From Gimesia aquarii (lineage in GTDB: Bacteria; Planctomycetota; Planctomycetia; Planctomycetales; Planctomycetaceae), in assembly GCF_007748175.1 (NCBI RefSeq), contig NZ_CP037422.1:5038334-5102333 (forward strand): a DNA stretch of 64,000 bases. The letters are read 5' to 3'. The position numbers and the translations under genes were made by a program. This document shows, piece by piece, positions 1 to 9,025 of the stretch (position 1 is the first letter of the stretch; the number at the start of each line of letters is the position of its first letter). Below the pieces are notes generated by a model. That model was not told where the DNA came from. It searched no databases and was given only the letters and a program-made list of their open reading frames with translations.

Positions 1-1818
1 ACTTCCTTCAATTGTGTCGCGCCGTTCGATCCCTTTTCTTGCTAATAGTTTTTCAAGTTCTTTATAATGATCTGTATACACTGCTCGGGGATTGCATTGT
101 TGATCAATACAGACCGCAGCCGCCTTTCCTACGACTTCACCCATCATGCCACCTGTCTTCATGACTCTTACGGTGCCGAGTGCTTCATGAGTCACGCTAA
201 TACAACGGCCGGCCATAAATAGATTGGGAACATTTCGAGAATAAAAGCAGCGGTAAGGGATCGGGTAGCCTCGCTTACGATCAACACTTCTGTCAAACAC
301 TGCTTTGGAGATAAAAGGATCCTCCGGATATTTTTTCATATATTGTTTTTTGGGGTAATGTAAATCGATGGACCAGGTGCTGGGAACGCAGCCATCAGGA
401 AACGCAACTTTATTTGCGATATCTTTTCTGCGGAGAATGACGTCACCACGTAACATGCGGGATTCACGCGGCCCTCCAATATATGCCATCCAGGTTAAGA
501 CTGCGTTGGCATGCTTGTCTTTGCCTCCTTTATTTTTCATCGCATTCCAGGCACCATAGACGGCTCTGAAATTCCAGTCACGCATTGATTCGAGATCTTT
601 AATCGGATCTTTGTCGAAGCCACTTTCCCAGAACCATTGTCCATGAAATCGCTGCGGATAAGGAAAGTCTTCCATATCAAGATTTAATGCCCATTCAACA
701 TTAGGGAAGGGGCGAGATTCTTTTGTCTCTTTCCATGTCCACATGTTGCTCATGCCCATGTGGCCTTTTTCGTGAGTGTAATAGTCTGCTCCAGCAAGAA
801 AGCCGATTTCAGCGTGACCGGTACAATCAGCAAACAGAGTGCCGAGAAATTCGGTACGCTTGGCGGTCTTGGTATTAAATGCCGTCACACTTCGAATTTT
901 ATCGCCCTCTTTTTTGACAGCGTAAGCATGCGTATTTAAGAACAAATCAATATTGGGTTCTGCCTTCACAATTTGCTCTTTGGTCTGATCTCCGAACTCT
1001 TCATAGGTTCCCGGTGAAGCAGTCGCTGAGTCGGCAAATTCTGCAATGATTTCACCAATGTGAGGATATTTGCCTCGGCGTACCAGGCCCTGTGCCCAGA
1101 CACGCACTTCAGAACTTCCGTTCCCCCCCAGTACAGGTCGGTTTTGAATCAATGCGACTTTGCAGCCCATGCGTGCGGCAGAGATGGCTGCCCCCATACC
1201 AGCATATCCACCACCTACGACAACGAGATCATACGGTTTTGTTTTTTCAGGTTGATCAGGAAGTCCCAACATTCCTTTGCGCCACTGGTCCATTGGAGCC
1301 ATGTCATTTGGTGGATTATAGGAAAGGTCTTTTGTGAATAGAATTGCATCACAACGGCCCGCAAATCCGGTTAAGTCGTGTAATGTAAGCTCAACCTCTG
1401 GCTTGGTGATTTCGACGGTTCCTCCATCATGCCAAAACCAGGTGGGACTTTTGGTTCCAAATGTTTCGCTGATTGGTTTTCCGTCGACCAGTAATTGGAA
1501 CCGACCTGGAGTACCAGGTGCTTTCCAGGGAGCGACCCAGTCTTTGGTGCGAACAAAGAGACGATACTTTCCTGTGGAAGGAAATTGGACTGTCGTCTTC
1601 GCGTCTTCAACAGGTTGTCCCAAACCGTGTGCCAGTAAGTAGGGCGAGCCCATGATATGGATAAACTGCGTATCCAGTTTCCAGCCTCCCTGTTGCTGAA
1701 AACTTTCTGCTTCCACCAGAACTCCCTCAGTGGGTTTCGAGTCAGCTAAGCTATTTGATGAGAATAGACAGAGCGAAAGTCCTACGAGTACGTATAGAAA
1801 CTGAGTTGTGAAACGCAT
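1..1818 (-). CDS. Secreted FAD-dependent oxidoreductase, 3' end cut by window edge
   Basis: The reading frame is open from an ATG at 1818 to base 1, giving 606 residues without a stop, so the C-terminus lies outside the window. The N-terminus has a signal peptide (hydrophobic LVGLSLCLF stretch). Residues of about 35-150 look like a beta-sandwich, carbohydrate-binding-like module. A dinucleotide-binding motif follows (VVVGGGYAGMGAAIS), then NGSSEVR and a late FMAGRCIS motif, as in the FAD_oxidored family (PF12831) common in planctomycetes. These proteins are thought to oxidise extracytoplasmic substrates, but the substrate is not known. The next gene upstream on this strand ends at 1986, about 170 bases away. 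Family assignment is firm; function is inferred. Confidence 0.85.
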   Translation of the reverse strand, partial: MRFTTQFLYVLVGLSLCLFSSNSLADSKPTEGVLVEAESFQQQGGWKLDTQFIHIMGSPYLLAHGLGQPVEDAKTTVQFPSTGKYRLFVRTKDWVAPWKAPGTPGRFQLLVDGKPISETFGTKSPTWFWHDGGTVEITKPEVELTLHDLTGFAGRCDAILFTKDLSYNPPNDMAPMDQWRKGMLGLPDQPEKTKPYDLVVVGGGYAGMGAAISAARMGCKVALIQNRPVLGGNGSSEVRVWAQGLVRRGKYPHIGEIIAEFADSATASPGTYEEFGDQTKEQIVKAEPNIDLFLNTHAYAVKKEGDKIRSVTAFNTKTAKRTEFLGTLFADCTGHAEIGFLAGADYYTHEKGHMGMSNMWTWKETKESRPFPNVEWALNLDMEDFPYPQRFHGQWFWESGFDKDPIKDLESMRDWNFRAVYGAWNAMKNKGGKDKHANAVLTWMAYIGGPRESRMLRGDVILRRKDIANKVAFPDGCVPSTWSIDLHYPKKQYMKKYPEDPFISKAVFDRSVDRKRGYPIPYRCFYSRNVPNLFMAGRCISVTHEALGTVRVMKTGGMMGEVVGKAAAVCIDQQCNPRAVYTDHYKELEKLLARKGIERRDTIEGS

Positions 1819-1985
1819 TCTCACTGACTCCTGTGATTACTTAGCTTATTAGCTTAGAGAACATGATCAATTATTAAAAACACAATAGCTTCAACTTTCA
1901 TATAATTATAAGCGCGAAGTAAAGCCAATTGCAAACAGAGGAGTCTTTTAAATTATTGCGCGTATCTGATACATAACTTTATTAA

Positions 1986-2909
1986 CTAATATGCATTATT
2001 CCCCAGAAATTGAAGTAATTCTGAATCGGGAACTTCCTTACGATTTGAAAAGGACTTACCAGTCAGATGAGGGGGAATCTCCGGTCTTTTGAATCTGACA
2101 TAGTCAAAACCTGCAACTAAGTCAGGACGGCCTTGCTTAATGATTCTTGTATTTTGTTGCGCAGGTTGCATACGAGACGCAGTTCGATAATCGGTATAAA
2201 CTGTTAAGCCAACCTGCAGTTCTTTTGGCATGTCTGTGCGTCGATACCGCTGATGAATATTCCAATTGCTGTTAGGGGACTTCTTCAAGAGAATAAATTC
2301 ATTACCAATTCGTGCAATCTGAATCAGAGCGGTTGGGGTGTTGGCATCAGTCACAGAAAGGTTGGAGCGGCTGTTTCGTGTTGTTTTGACTTCAAATTGA
2401 AATGTCCCCGGTTTATTAGCAGAACCAAGTGAAAGGAAAATGTAGTTTTCACCACCGGGTTTCCATGTCTGAGGTGTGACTTGGCGAGGGGTTCTGATCA
2501 TAAGACCTGCTAGTGAATAATTGCTTTGTGGTGCTCCGTCTCCATTACGTCTGGCAACTCGAATATTGGAAGTGACGACAAAATTACCTTTGACTAGTTT
2601 GTAAGCCAGTACGCCTCGATAGTCCATGTACCACGTGCTCGTATAAGGCATCATTACCATCCAGCCCTGACGGGTCTTACTGATATCAAACTGTTCCAGT
2701 TGATCAGCATCTGTCTTCTCTGTTTGATAGATGCGAAACCACTGTTTCAGGGTTGCAGGATCAGCAAATTCGTCACTCAGTGAGCTAAGGTCATTTATTG
2801 ACTCATTTTTCTCTTGTGCTTTTCCTACGTCAGGAAATTCCCCAGCTCCTCCCGACAAAAGAAATAGACATAGTAGGAAATAGAATTTCTTGGACATGGC
2901 AGGGGACAT
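1986..2909 (-). CDS. Secreted protein with DUF1349/concanavalin-like beta-sandwich
   Basis: The product is 307 residues and begins with a clear signal peptide (KKFYFLLCLFLLSGG), so it is exported. The body has the alternating pattern of a concanavalin-like sandwich: WMVMMPYTSTWYMDYRG, a LAGLMIRTPR strand, YIFLSLGSAN, and a late YDRTDMPKEL-like region written YRRTDMPKELQVGLTVYTD. This resembles DUF1349-type proteins, which bind or sit next to carbohydrate-active proteins. No catalytic residues can be proposed. The start at 2909 is preceded by a purine-rich GAAAGAGA; an ATG four codons further in is possible but has no ribosome site. It faces away from the sigma factor gene at 3130. Confidence 0.65.
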   Translation of the reverse strand: MSPAMSKKFYFLLCLFLLSGGAGEFPDVGKAQEKNESINDLSSLSDEFADPATLKQWFRIYQTEKTDADQLEQFDISKTRQGWMVMMPYTSTWYMDYRGVLAYKLVKGNFVVTSNIRVARRNGDGAPQSNYSLAGLMIRTPRQVTPQTWKPGGENYIFLSLGSANKPGTFQFEVKTTRNSRSNLSVTDANTPTALIQIARIGNEFILLKKSPNSNWNIHQRYRRTDMPKELQVGLTVYTDYRTASRMQPAQQNTRIIKQGRPDLVAGFDYVRFKRPEIPPHLTGKSFSNRKEVPDSELLQFLGNNAY

Positions 2910-3087
2910 ATTTTTCTCTTTCTTTACATTTGCGTATATTTTGTATTGAGTTCAGGTTAGGGGTGATTGATTAGCGGGAACACTCTCAGAGGATTCGTCA
3001 AGTTCTGTTAAATTACGACAAAAAAAACGAAAAAATTATACTTTGCGGCTAAAACTACCTAAGCTGTAGAATGAACAGGATTTAAGC

Positions 3088-3093
3088 TATAAT
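3088..3093 (+). promoter_or_regulatory. Possible -10 box (TATAAT) for the ECF/kinase pair
   Basis: A perfect TATAAT lies 36 bases before the sigma factor ATG. No convincing -35 box sits 16-18 bases upstream (best TGTAGA), so this is only a candidate. A GGAGGAG at about 3110-3116 lies between it and the gene, 13 bases from the ATG, which is further than usual. Confidence 0.3.
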
Positions 3094-3129
3094 AGAAGAG
3101 ACGCTAGGTGGAGGAGAATTTCAAGAAAG

Positions 3130-3759
3130 ATGCCTCAAATGTCTTTGATTGAAGAGACAGTTACGCAATGGATTGACCAGTTGAAAACTGGTGACACTCA
3201 AGCTGCGCAGAAATTATGGGAATCTTATTTTCTGGAAATGGTTGAAGTTGCCAGACGTAAACTGCAGGGGGCTCCCAAGGCAATGGCAGATGAAGAAGAT
3301 GTTGCATTAAGCGCGTTTAAAAGTTTTTGTCTGGGTGCGCAGAAGGGCCGATTTCCTCAGGTGACTGATCGAGACAATTTATGGCCTTTTCTTGTTGCTA
3401 TTACATCTCACAAATCTGTCGACTTAATTCGAAATGAGAACCGACAAAAGCGAGGGGGAACTGGTAAGAGTGGTGGGGCTTCAGAAAAGATGAAGTGGAC
3501 ATCAATTCCTTTGGATTTTGAAGAAATCATTCAAAAACAACCTTCACCCGAATTTGCCGTCCAATTGGCAGAAGAATTAGAACGGCTCTTGATTTTATTG
3601 GATAAAACCGGTGATTCGACATTAAGACAGGTTGCATTAGGCAAAATGGAAGGGGAAACTACTACTGAACTTGCGCAGAATCTTGGCTGTGCCCGTCGCA
3701 CAGTTGAAAGAAAACTTCAGTTAATTACACGTCTGTGGCAAGAGGATTGCAATTTGTGA
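3130..3759 (+). CDS. ECF-type RNA polymerase sigma factor (planctomycete kinase-linked group)
   Basis: The 209-residue protein has the layout of the ECF_sigma family: an N-terminal sigma-2 region (TQWIDQLKTGDTQAAQKLWE, ADEEDVALSAFKSF, VAITSHKSVDLIRNENR) and a C-terminal sigma-4 helix-turn-helix (ALGKMEGETTTELAQNLG, CARRTVERKL). The DEEDVALSAF motif is typical of planctomycete ECF factors encoded next to Ser/Thr kinases. No anti-sigma factor lies alongside. The stop codon overlaps the start of the kinase gene (GTGA at 3756-3759), so the two are probably translationally coupled and the kinase likely controls this sigma factor. The regulon is unknown. Confidence 0.9.
   Translation: MPQMSLIEETVTQWIDQLKTGDTQAAQKLWESYFLEMVEVARRKLQGAPKAMADEEDVALSAFKSFCLGAQKGRFPQVTDRDNLWPFLVAITSHKSVDLIRNENRQKRGGTGKSGGASEKMKWTSIPLDFEEIIQKQPSPEFAVQLAEELERLLILLDKTGDSTLRQVALGKMEGETTTELAQNLGCARRTVERKLQLITRLWQEDCNL
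3741..3746 (+). promoter_or_regulatory. Ribosome-binding site deciding the kinase start
   Basis: AGAGGA lies inside the end of the sigma factor gene, nine bases before GTG at 3756. This favours GTG 3756 over the in-frame GTG at 3735 or TTG at 3747. Confidence 0.5.
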
Positions 3760-6323
3760 ACTCACGAAATGAAACAGATTTCGAGCAGCTTCCTTCAGAC
3801 TTGATGCTAAAAATTAATCAATTGTGTGATCAGTTTGAGTCCGAGTTGAAGCAGGAGAATCTACCTTCAATCAGTGCTTATCTTGATGATGTCGCTGTGG
3901 AATATCGAGATGTGATTTTGAAGGAGCTCATTCCATTAGAGGTAGAGCATCGCTTCGAACAAGGAGAGCAACCAGATTCAAGCGAGTATCTTAAACAGTT
4001 TCCGGCTCTGGATCAGGACTGGGTATTGACGGTAATCCGTAACGCACGTGCGGATAGTAATACCGTTTCTGCAAACAAAAAACACAACACTGATCAAAAC
4101 AAAACTCGCGAATTATCATTTGAAGAGTATCTTTCTGAGTTAACTGAGTCGGGAATTATCTCAAAGCACGATTTGAATGATTTAATACAAAAATTTGATA
4201 AAAGCAAAAAGCCTAAAACGATTATAGATTTGTCAGAGTTACTGATCCAACAAGGTAAGCTGACAAAATATCAAGCGCGTGTACTCTCTTCTGCTGAAGA
4301 CCATCCCCTGTTAATAGGTGATTATCTCATTCTTGAACCGATTGGTTCGGGAGGTATGGGAACGGTTTACAAAGCCATTCATCAACGCATGAAACGAGTC
4401 GTCGCTCTCAAAGTAATTCGCGCTGATATGAATCAAGTACCCGATCGACTGAAACGGTTTGAGAGAGAAGTACAGACCGCAGCCCGGCTTTCACACCCTC
4501 ATATCGTAACTGCTTATGATGCAGGTGAAGAAAATGGGGTGCATTACCTGATTTGTGAATATATTGATGGTGAAAGTCTGACCGAATTGGTACGTGGTTC
4601 AGGACCCCTCGATTTTTCTGATGCGCTGAATTGCATTTTGCAGGTCGCACAAGGATTAGAATATGCCCACGGTCAGGGTGTGATACATCGTGATATCAAA
4701 CCGGCGAATATTCTTGTTGATGATCAAGGCGATCTCAAAATTCTCGATATGGGGTTGGCCCGTCTTCAGCAATCTTCTGAAGATCTGCTCGCCAATGGTT
4801 CACAAACAGAACTAACAACTAGTCAGTTTTTCATGGGCACCATCGATTATATGGCTCCTGAACAAGCTAGAAATACCAAGTTGGCTGATCATCGCTCCGA
4901 TATTTATAGTCTGGGTTGCACACTGTATTTTCTATTAACAGCAAAGCCAGTTTATGAAGGAGAAACAACAGTCGAACGTATTCTGGCACACAAGGAACAG
5001 CCTATACCCTGTCTCTCCGGACTTGGTCTGCAGATTCCAACAGAATTTGATACCATTTTTGCAAAGATGTTAGCGAAAGAGCCCAACGATCGCTACAACA
5101 CTGTGACGGAGTTGATCGCTGATCTCAAAGAGTTCAGTTCGAAATATTTGCAGGACCAGACTTTCACTTTACCTGTTGTTGATGGCAAGTCGAATACAGT
5201 ATCTGCTAATAACTGGGCCAGTACTCCAACAGAAATCCAGTCGGCCGTTTCAGATCTCACCGTTTTGGGAACAGCAACTTCGCAGGAAAATCAGAATCAA
5301 AATAAAGCAAAAGAAAAGGTGCTTTTCTGGGGAAGCATTGCCAGCGCTGCTGTGATTTTGATTGGCATCTTTTTTTGGAATCGTTCCAATCAGAGTTCGT
5401 TATCATCTGAGTCAGGTCTTAGTAACACTGGTACTCCACCGGCAAGTCCGTTCTCACCAGCTGAGGCGAAACAATATCAGCAGGAGTATGCAAAAAAACT
5501 CAAGCTGCCAGTCATAAAGCATGTTTCTCTAGGTGATCAGGGGAAGAAACAACAACTGGAACTGACATTGATTCCGCCTGGTAAATTTACCATGCGGAAT
5601 CCTTCCCAATCACTAACAGCTGGTGCTGAAGATGCGTATCTCGTCAAACTTACCAAGCCATATTATATGAGTACGACCGAGATTACGACTGGACTATATC
5701 GTGTTTTTGTGGACGAGACAAAGTACCAAACGGATGCAGAACGCAGCAGCAGTGGTGGATACGGAATGGAAGGTGGGGGTTGGCGCCAATCCAGCGACTA
5801 CTCCTGGAAATATGTCGGTGAATTAGAGATCAAAGATCAGATGCCCGTTCTAAGTATCAGTTGGAATGATGCTGTCGCTTTTTGTAAGTGGCTTTCTGAC
5901 AAAACGGGTGATCGTTATCGCTTGCCAACTGAGGCGGAGTGGGAATATGCGTGTCGTGCGGGAACTCAATCAGACTGGTTCTTTGGCACTGATCCAGGAG
6001 AACTGGAGACCTACGCCTGGTTCCGCAATAATTCTGAAAATCGAATTCATCCCGTAAAACAGAAGTTACCTAACCCATTTGGACTGTATGACATCTATGG
6101 CAATGAATGGGAATGGTGCCAGGATTTTTATCGTGAGGACTATTTTACTGAGTCTACTCGGGAAGATCCCACAGGCCCTGAGCAAGGGAGTGGTAGGGTC
6201 CGCCGTGGAGGTGGGTTTGGGCAGACGTCTGATCAATTGACGTCCTATGCTCGTGAGAATGGAATACCTGAAGCCCCACTTCATGGTTCATTTCGCATTG
6301 TCCGTGAATTAAAACTGGACTAA
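3756..6323 (+). CDS. Transmembrane Ser/Thr protein kinase with C-terminal FGE/SUMF1-like domain
   Basis: Residues of about 187-460 form a Pkn2/Hanks-type kinase: glycine loop GSGGMGTVY, VALKVI lysine, catalytic HRDIKPANIL near residue 310, and MAPEQ. The Mg-binding triplet is DMG rather than DFG. One transmembrane segment (about residues 523-542, ASAAVILIGIFFW) leads to a C-terminal FGE-sulfatase/SUMF1-like domain (about 600-855; TEITTGLYRVF, RLPTEAEWEYACRAG, GLYDIYGNEWEWC). The last 50 residues (RRGGGF to GSFRIV) contain no cysteine, so the catalytic cysteine pair of true formylglycine-generating enzymes is absent and a binding role is more likely. The N-terminal ~180 residues resemble the leader of other planctomycete kinases. 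Overlap with the ECF gene points to a shared signalling unit. Start chosen as GTG 3756. Confidence 0.9.
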   Translation: MNSRNETDFEQLPSDLMLKINQLCDQFESELKQENLPSISAYLDDVAVEYRDVILKELIPLEVEHRFEQGEQPDSSEYLKQFPALDQDWVLTVIRNARADSNTVSANKKHNTDQNKTRELSFEEYLSELTESGIISKHDLNDLIQKFDKSKKPKTIIDLSELLIQQGKLTKYQARVLSSAEDHPLLIGDYLILEPIGSGGMGTVYKAIHQRMKRVVALKVIRADMNQVPDRLKRFEREVQTAARLSHPHIVTAYDAGEENGVHYLICEYIDGESLTELVRGSGPLDFSDALNCILQVAQGLEYAHGQGVIHRDIKPANILVDDQGDLKILDMGLARLQQSSEDLLANGSQTELTTSQFFMGTIDYMAPEQARNTKLADHRSDIYSLGCTLYFLLTAKPVYEGETTVERILAHKEQPIPCLSGLGLQIPTEFDTIFAKMLAKEPNDRYNTVTELIADLKEFSSKYLQDQTFTLPVVDGKSNTVSANNWASTPTEIQSAVSDLTVLGTATSQENQNQNKAKEKVLFWGSIASAAVILIGIFFWNRSNQSSLSSESGLSNTGTPPASPFSPAEAKQYQQEYAKKLKLPVIKHVSLGDQGKKQQLELTLIPPGKFTMRNPSQSLTAGAEDAYLVKLTKPYYMSTTEITTGLYRVFVDETKYQTDAERSSSGGYGMEGGGWRQSSDYSWKYVGELEIKDQMPVLSISWNDAVAFCKWLSDKTGDRYRLPTEAEWEYACRAGTQSDWFFGTDPGELETYAWFRNNSENRIHPVKQKLPNPFGLYDIYGNEWEWCQDFYREDYFTESTREDPTGPEQGSGRVRRGGGFGQTSDQLTSYARENGIPEAPLHGSFRIVRELKLD

Positions 6324-6647
6324 GCACTTTTCATATATGCAGGTTTACGTGATTTTCGCGTTTTACTACCACGAAAAACACGAAACATGTTGAGGCAATT
6401 CGAGACGTAATCTCTCAATCAACTATTTCTTTTAGATTAACAAATCTCAGAGAATTGGGATGAGCTGCAATTATCAGTAAAACTCATGTATGCTATTCCA
6501 AATTTCTGGATACCCTCTATGAGTGAGATCTCAATTTAAGTTCGTGACTTTCGTGCATTTGGTGGTAGTAAAAAACAACGAAGCTTGCGCGAATGAACTC
6601 ATTTTCAAAACAAAATGTTATAAGGCTGGTTATTGATGAACTGTCAG
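6324..6647. other. Intergenic region with inverted repeat, no gene seen
   Basis: Between the convergent kinase and glpD genes there is no convincing reading frame. The region is dominated by the imperfect inverted repeat described separately. Confidence 0.6.
6361..6573. repeat. Imperfect inverted repeat pair of the CACGAA type
   Basis: The left arm (6361-6386) reads TTTTACTACCACGAAAAACA then CGAAAC. The right arm (6541-6573) is its imperfect reverse complement, with TTCGTG, TTTCGTG and GGTGGTAGTAAAA. The arms are about 155 bases apart. Short CACGAA-rich units of this kind are dispersed in the intergenic DNA of several bacteria, but whether this belongs to such a family cannot be decided from one window. 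Confidence 0.5.
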
Positions 6648-8345
6648 TTAACTAACGGCTTTTCCATAAAAGTGTTGTAGATGCGTTTTATAAGACTCAA
6701 TCTGACCTGAAATCTCTTCTGAAGATAATTTTCCGGATTCAACCAGACATTGGGCAAGTTCCTGCAGCGTTTCTCGTTGTAATGTCTGTTCAAAGACCAG
6801 CATCAGACGGCGCTCAACAAGATCACCGATCGTTTCTACCCATTCATGCTCGATTGTCCAGAGCACATATTTTCGTGGAAAGTGAGTCCCCGTGATCAGT
6901 TCGGTTGAGAAGTCAGGAATCGAATCTAGAATATCTTCCAGATAGGTGCCATGCAGCCCCCATAAATATTGAATGCTTTCCAGTGACAATTGGAATTTCT
7001 CACACAGACGGCTTTGTTCCGCTTGCCTAATTGATTCGGTTTTGGGGTAATCCTTCGAGCCAGGGATGATGCGCGTCTTCGAATCAGAGAAATAGCTCAT
7101 GCCGAGTTTTTTCAAAATACGGTCTGTTACTTTCTCCGCAAAGGCGCGCCAGGAAGTTAATTTTCCTCCGACCAGAGTCACAATCCAACCTGCAGGGCCT
7201 TCATATTCTTTGATCGAGTGATCGCGAGAGATGGAAGCCGCTTTCCCTTTTGGCTGGTAAGGTAAAGGACGCACGCCACTGTAATGGAAATTGATGTCGT
7301 TTGTCGTTAACTCAACCTGTGGAAATACAAGGTTGACCATGCCTACCAGATATTCCAGCTCTTGGGGACTGGCGACAGCTTCGAGCGGATTCCCCTCTTC
7401 CCGTACATCGGTTGTGCCGATCAAAGTACAGTCACCGAAAGGCAGAATAAAAACGAGCCTTCCATCGCTGGCTTCCGAGTAGATCGCCTTTTCGCCGAGC
7501 GCCTCGATTAGTTTTGGATTGAACGTGACAATGTGACTACCTTTGGTGCCTCCCATTAATCGGGGGGATGTGATTTCGACTTGCTGTAGTGTTAAGTCTC
7601 CACAGGCGCCGGAGGCATTGATGATGACCGTTGGTTCGAATTCCTCGAGAATGGAGTTGGGGTCTTGTAAAGGAGAGAGCGCAACTTTTCGATCTTTTAG
7701 TGACACTTTATGGTATGTGTGGAGATCAAATTGCAGATTCTTTTCCTTTGCGATCATTTGACAATCATGCAGTAGAGAGACCACAAACCGTTCCGGAAAA
7801 CGCATTTGTGCATCGGAGTAACAAGCCATCCAATGAAATTGATTAGAATTGATTTGGGGAAGTCCTTCTTCTCCGCTATCGTGGATGGAGTGTCGAGGAA
7901 GGTTTCCTCGTGAGGCGAACCAGTCATAAAGTGTCAGACCCATATTCACCAAGTAAAGCCCGCGCTCGGATGAAAAGTGAAATCGGGATGAAAGCCAATG
8001 CGCACCGGGGACTCTGAAACCACTCAAAAAACGGAGTCCCGAAGACATGACACCAGTTGCCCGATGGGCCAGTGGAATCGCAAATCGAAGTGGTTTGACA
8101 AGATGAGGTGCAAGTTCCAGAAGAATTCCCCGTTCGTGAACTGATTCTCTCACGAGTGAGAAATCTCCATATTCGAGATAACGCAAGCCACCATGAATTA
8201 ATCTTGAGGATTTGGAAGTGGCTCCCTGAGACAGATCACCTTGATCGATCATACAGACCGAAACACCGTTCAGGAGCAATTCACGTGCGATGGCAACTCC
8301 GTTAATGCCAGCGCCCAGGATTAAAACCCGCTGAGATTGTTTCAT
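6648..8345 (-). CDS. glpD: Aerobic glycerol-3-phosphate dehydrogenase
   Basis: The 565-residue flavoprotein oxidises sn-glycerol 3-phosphate to dihydroxyacetone phosphate at the membrane and passes electrons to quinone. Evidence is the N-terminal FAD motif (ILGAGINGVAIARELLLNG), the signature SSRLIHGGLRYLEYGDF, the GTTDVREEGNP motif, and a C-terminal DAO_C-like domain (about 420-560). Length is normal for the family. A GNAT acetyltransferase gene ends 19 bases upstream on the same strand, so the two are probably one transcript. No glpK or glpF lies nearby. The start ATG at 8345 fits the FAD motif spacing. Confidence 0.93.
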   Translation of the reverse strand: MKQSQRVLILGAGINGVAIARELLLNGVSVCMIDQGDLSQGATSKSSRLIHGGLRYLEYGDFSLVRESVHERGILLELAPHLVKPLRFAIPLAHRATGVMSSGLRFLSGFRVPGAHWLSSRFHFSSERGLYLVNMGLTLYDWFASRGNLPRHSIHDSGEEGLPQINSNQFHWMACYSDAQMRFPERFVVSLLHDCQMIAKEKNLQFDLHTYHKVSLKDRKVALSPLQDPNSILEEFEPTVIINASGACGDLTLQQVEITSPRLMGGTKGSHIVTFNPKLIEALGEKAIYSEASDGRLVFILPFGDCTLIGTTDVREEGNPLEAVASPQELEYLVGMVNLVFPQVELTTNDINFHYSGVRPLPYQPKGKAASISRDHSIKEYEGPAGWIVTLVGGKLTSWRAFAEKVTDRILKKLGMSYFSDSKTRIIPGSKDYPKTESIRQAEQSRLCEKFQLSLESIQYLWGLHGTYLEDILDSIPDFSTELITGTHFPRKYVLWTIEHEWVETIGDLVERRLMLVFEQTLQRETLQELAQCLVESGKLSSEEISGQIESYKTHLQHFYGKAVS

Positions 8346-8364
8346 AAAAAATCCAGTATATGAG

Positions 8365-8826
8365 TTATTGTGCGGGTAGATATTCCATCAACAGTCGATG
8401 TTCATGTGGTCGATAGTAGCCTTCAATCCGAGTTCTTGTACGAAACCCAAAACTTTCATAGAGTCGGACTGCAGGAGCATTGTCGGGGTTTACTGTCAGT
8501 AATACAACCGATTTCGCAGCCTGAAGTGCCTGTTTCATAAGCGCCGATCCAATGCCTTGCCCACGAAAGTCCGGGTGGACCATGATTTTATGCAAGAATA
8601 TTTCTCCCGTCTTAGTAGGGAACATTAAAAGTACGCCGGCAATTGTGTGTCGATGATTTTCATTGGCAATTTCAGCAATCAAGACGGTGGCATACTCACA
8701 CCACAGTCGCCAGGCGTGTTCGCCATCGGGAATAAATGTATCCGGTTCTTGAGGCCAGGCGCTTCGGTCCAGAGCTGCAATTTCAAGAAAATCTTCAGAT
8801 CGGGCCTGTTTGATAATGTAGTCCAC
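8365..8826 (-). CDS. GNAT family N-acetyltransferase
   Basis: The 153-residue protein has the acetyl-CoA-binding motif A (RGQGIGSALM, residues 88-97) after the beta-4 strand IMVHPDF, and the usual NPDNAPAVRLYESFGF segment late in the fold. It transfers an acetyl group from acetyl-CoA to an unknown amine. It lies directly upstream of glpD in the same direction. Substrate cannot be predicted. Confidence 0.85.
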   Translation of the reverse strand: MDYIIKQARSEDFLEIAALDRSAWPQEPDTFIPDGEHAWRLWCEYATVLIAEIANENHRHTIAGVLLMFPTKTGEIFLHKIMVHPDFRGQGIGSALMKQALQAAKSVVLLTVNPDNAPAVRLYESFGFRTRTRIEGYYRPHEHRLLMEYLPAQ

Positions 8827-9025
8827 GAAAGTCTTTCATAATAAGTTGTTGTAGATTGATAGCTTGATGACAACGTCGGATTGTATTGTAAGAACTCATG
8901 CAATCTGTTTCGATCATGATTGAAGAGAAATCAAACTTGCTGTAAAAGAATACGCTGAAACTTATGAAACGGTCCCTCCACTTGTCTTACCTTTCGCTAA
9001 TTACGAATCGGTTGAATCACGACTT

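Noticed and set aside
5560..6323. FGE/SUMF1-like domain as a maturase for the sulfatases
   Set aside because: The final 50 residues have no cysteine, so the catalytic pair needed for formylglycine formation is absent.
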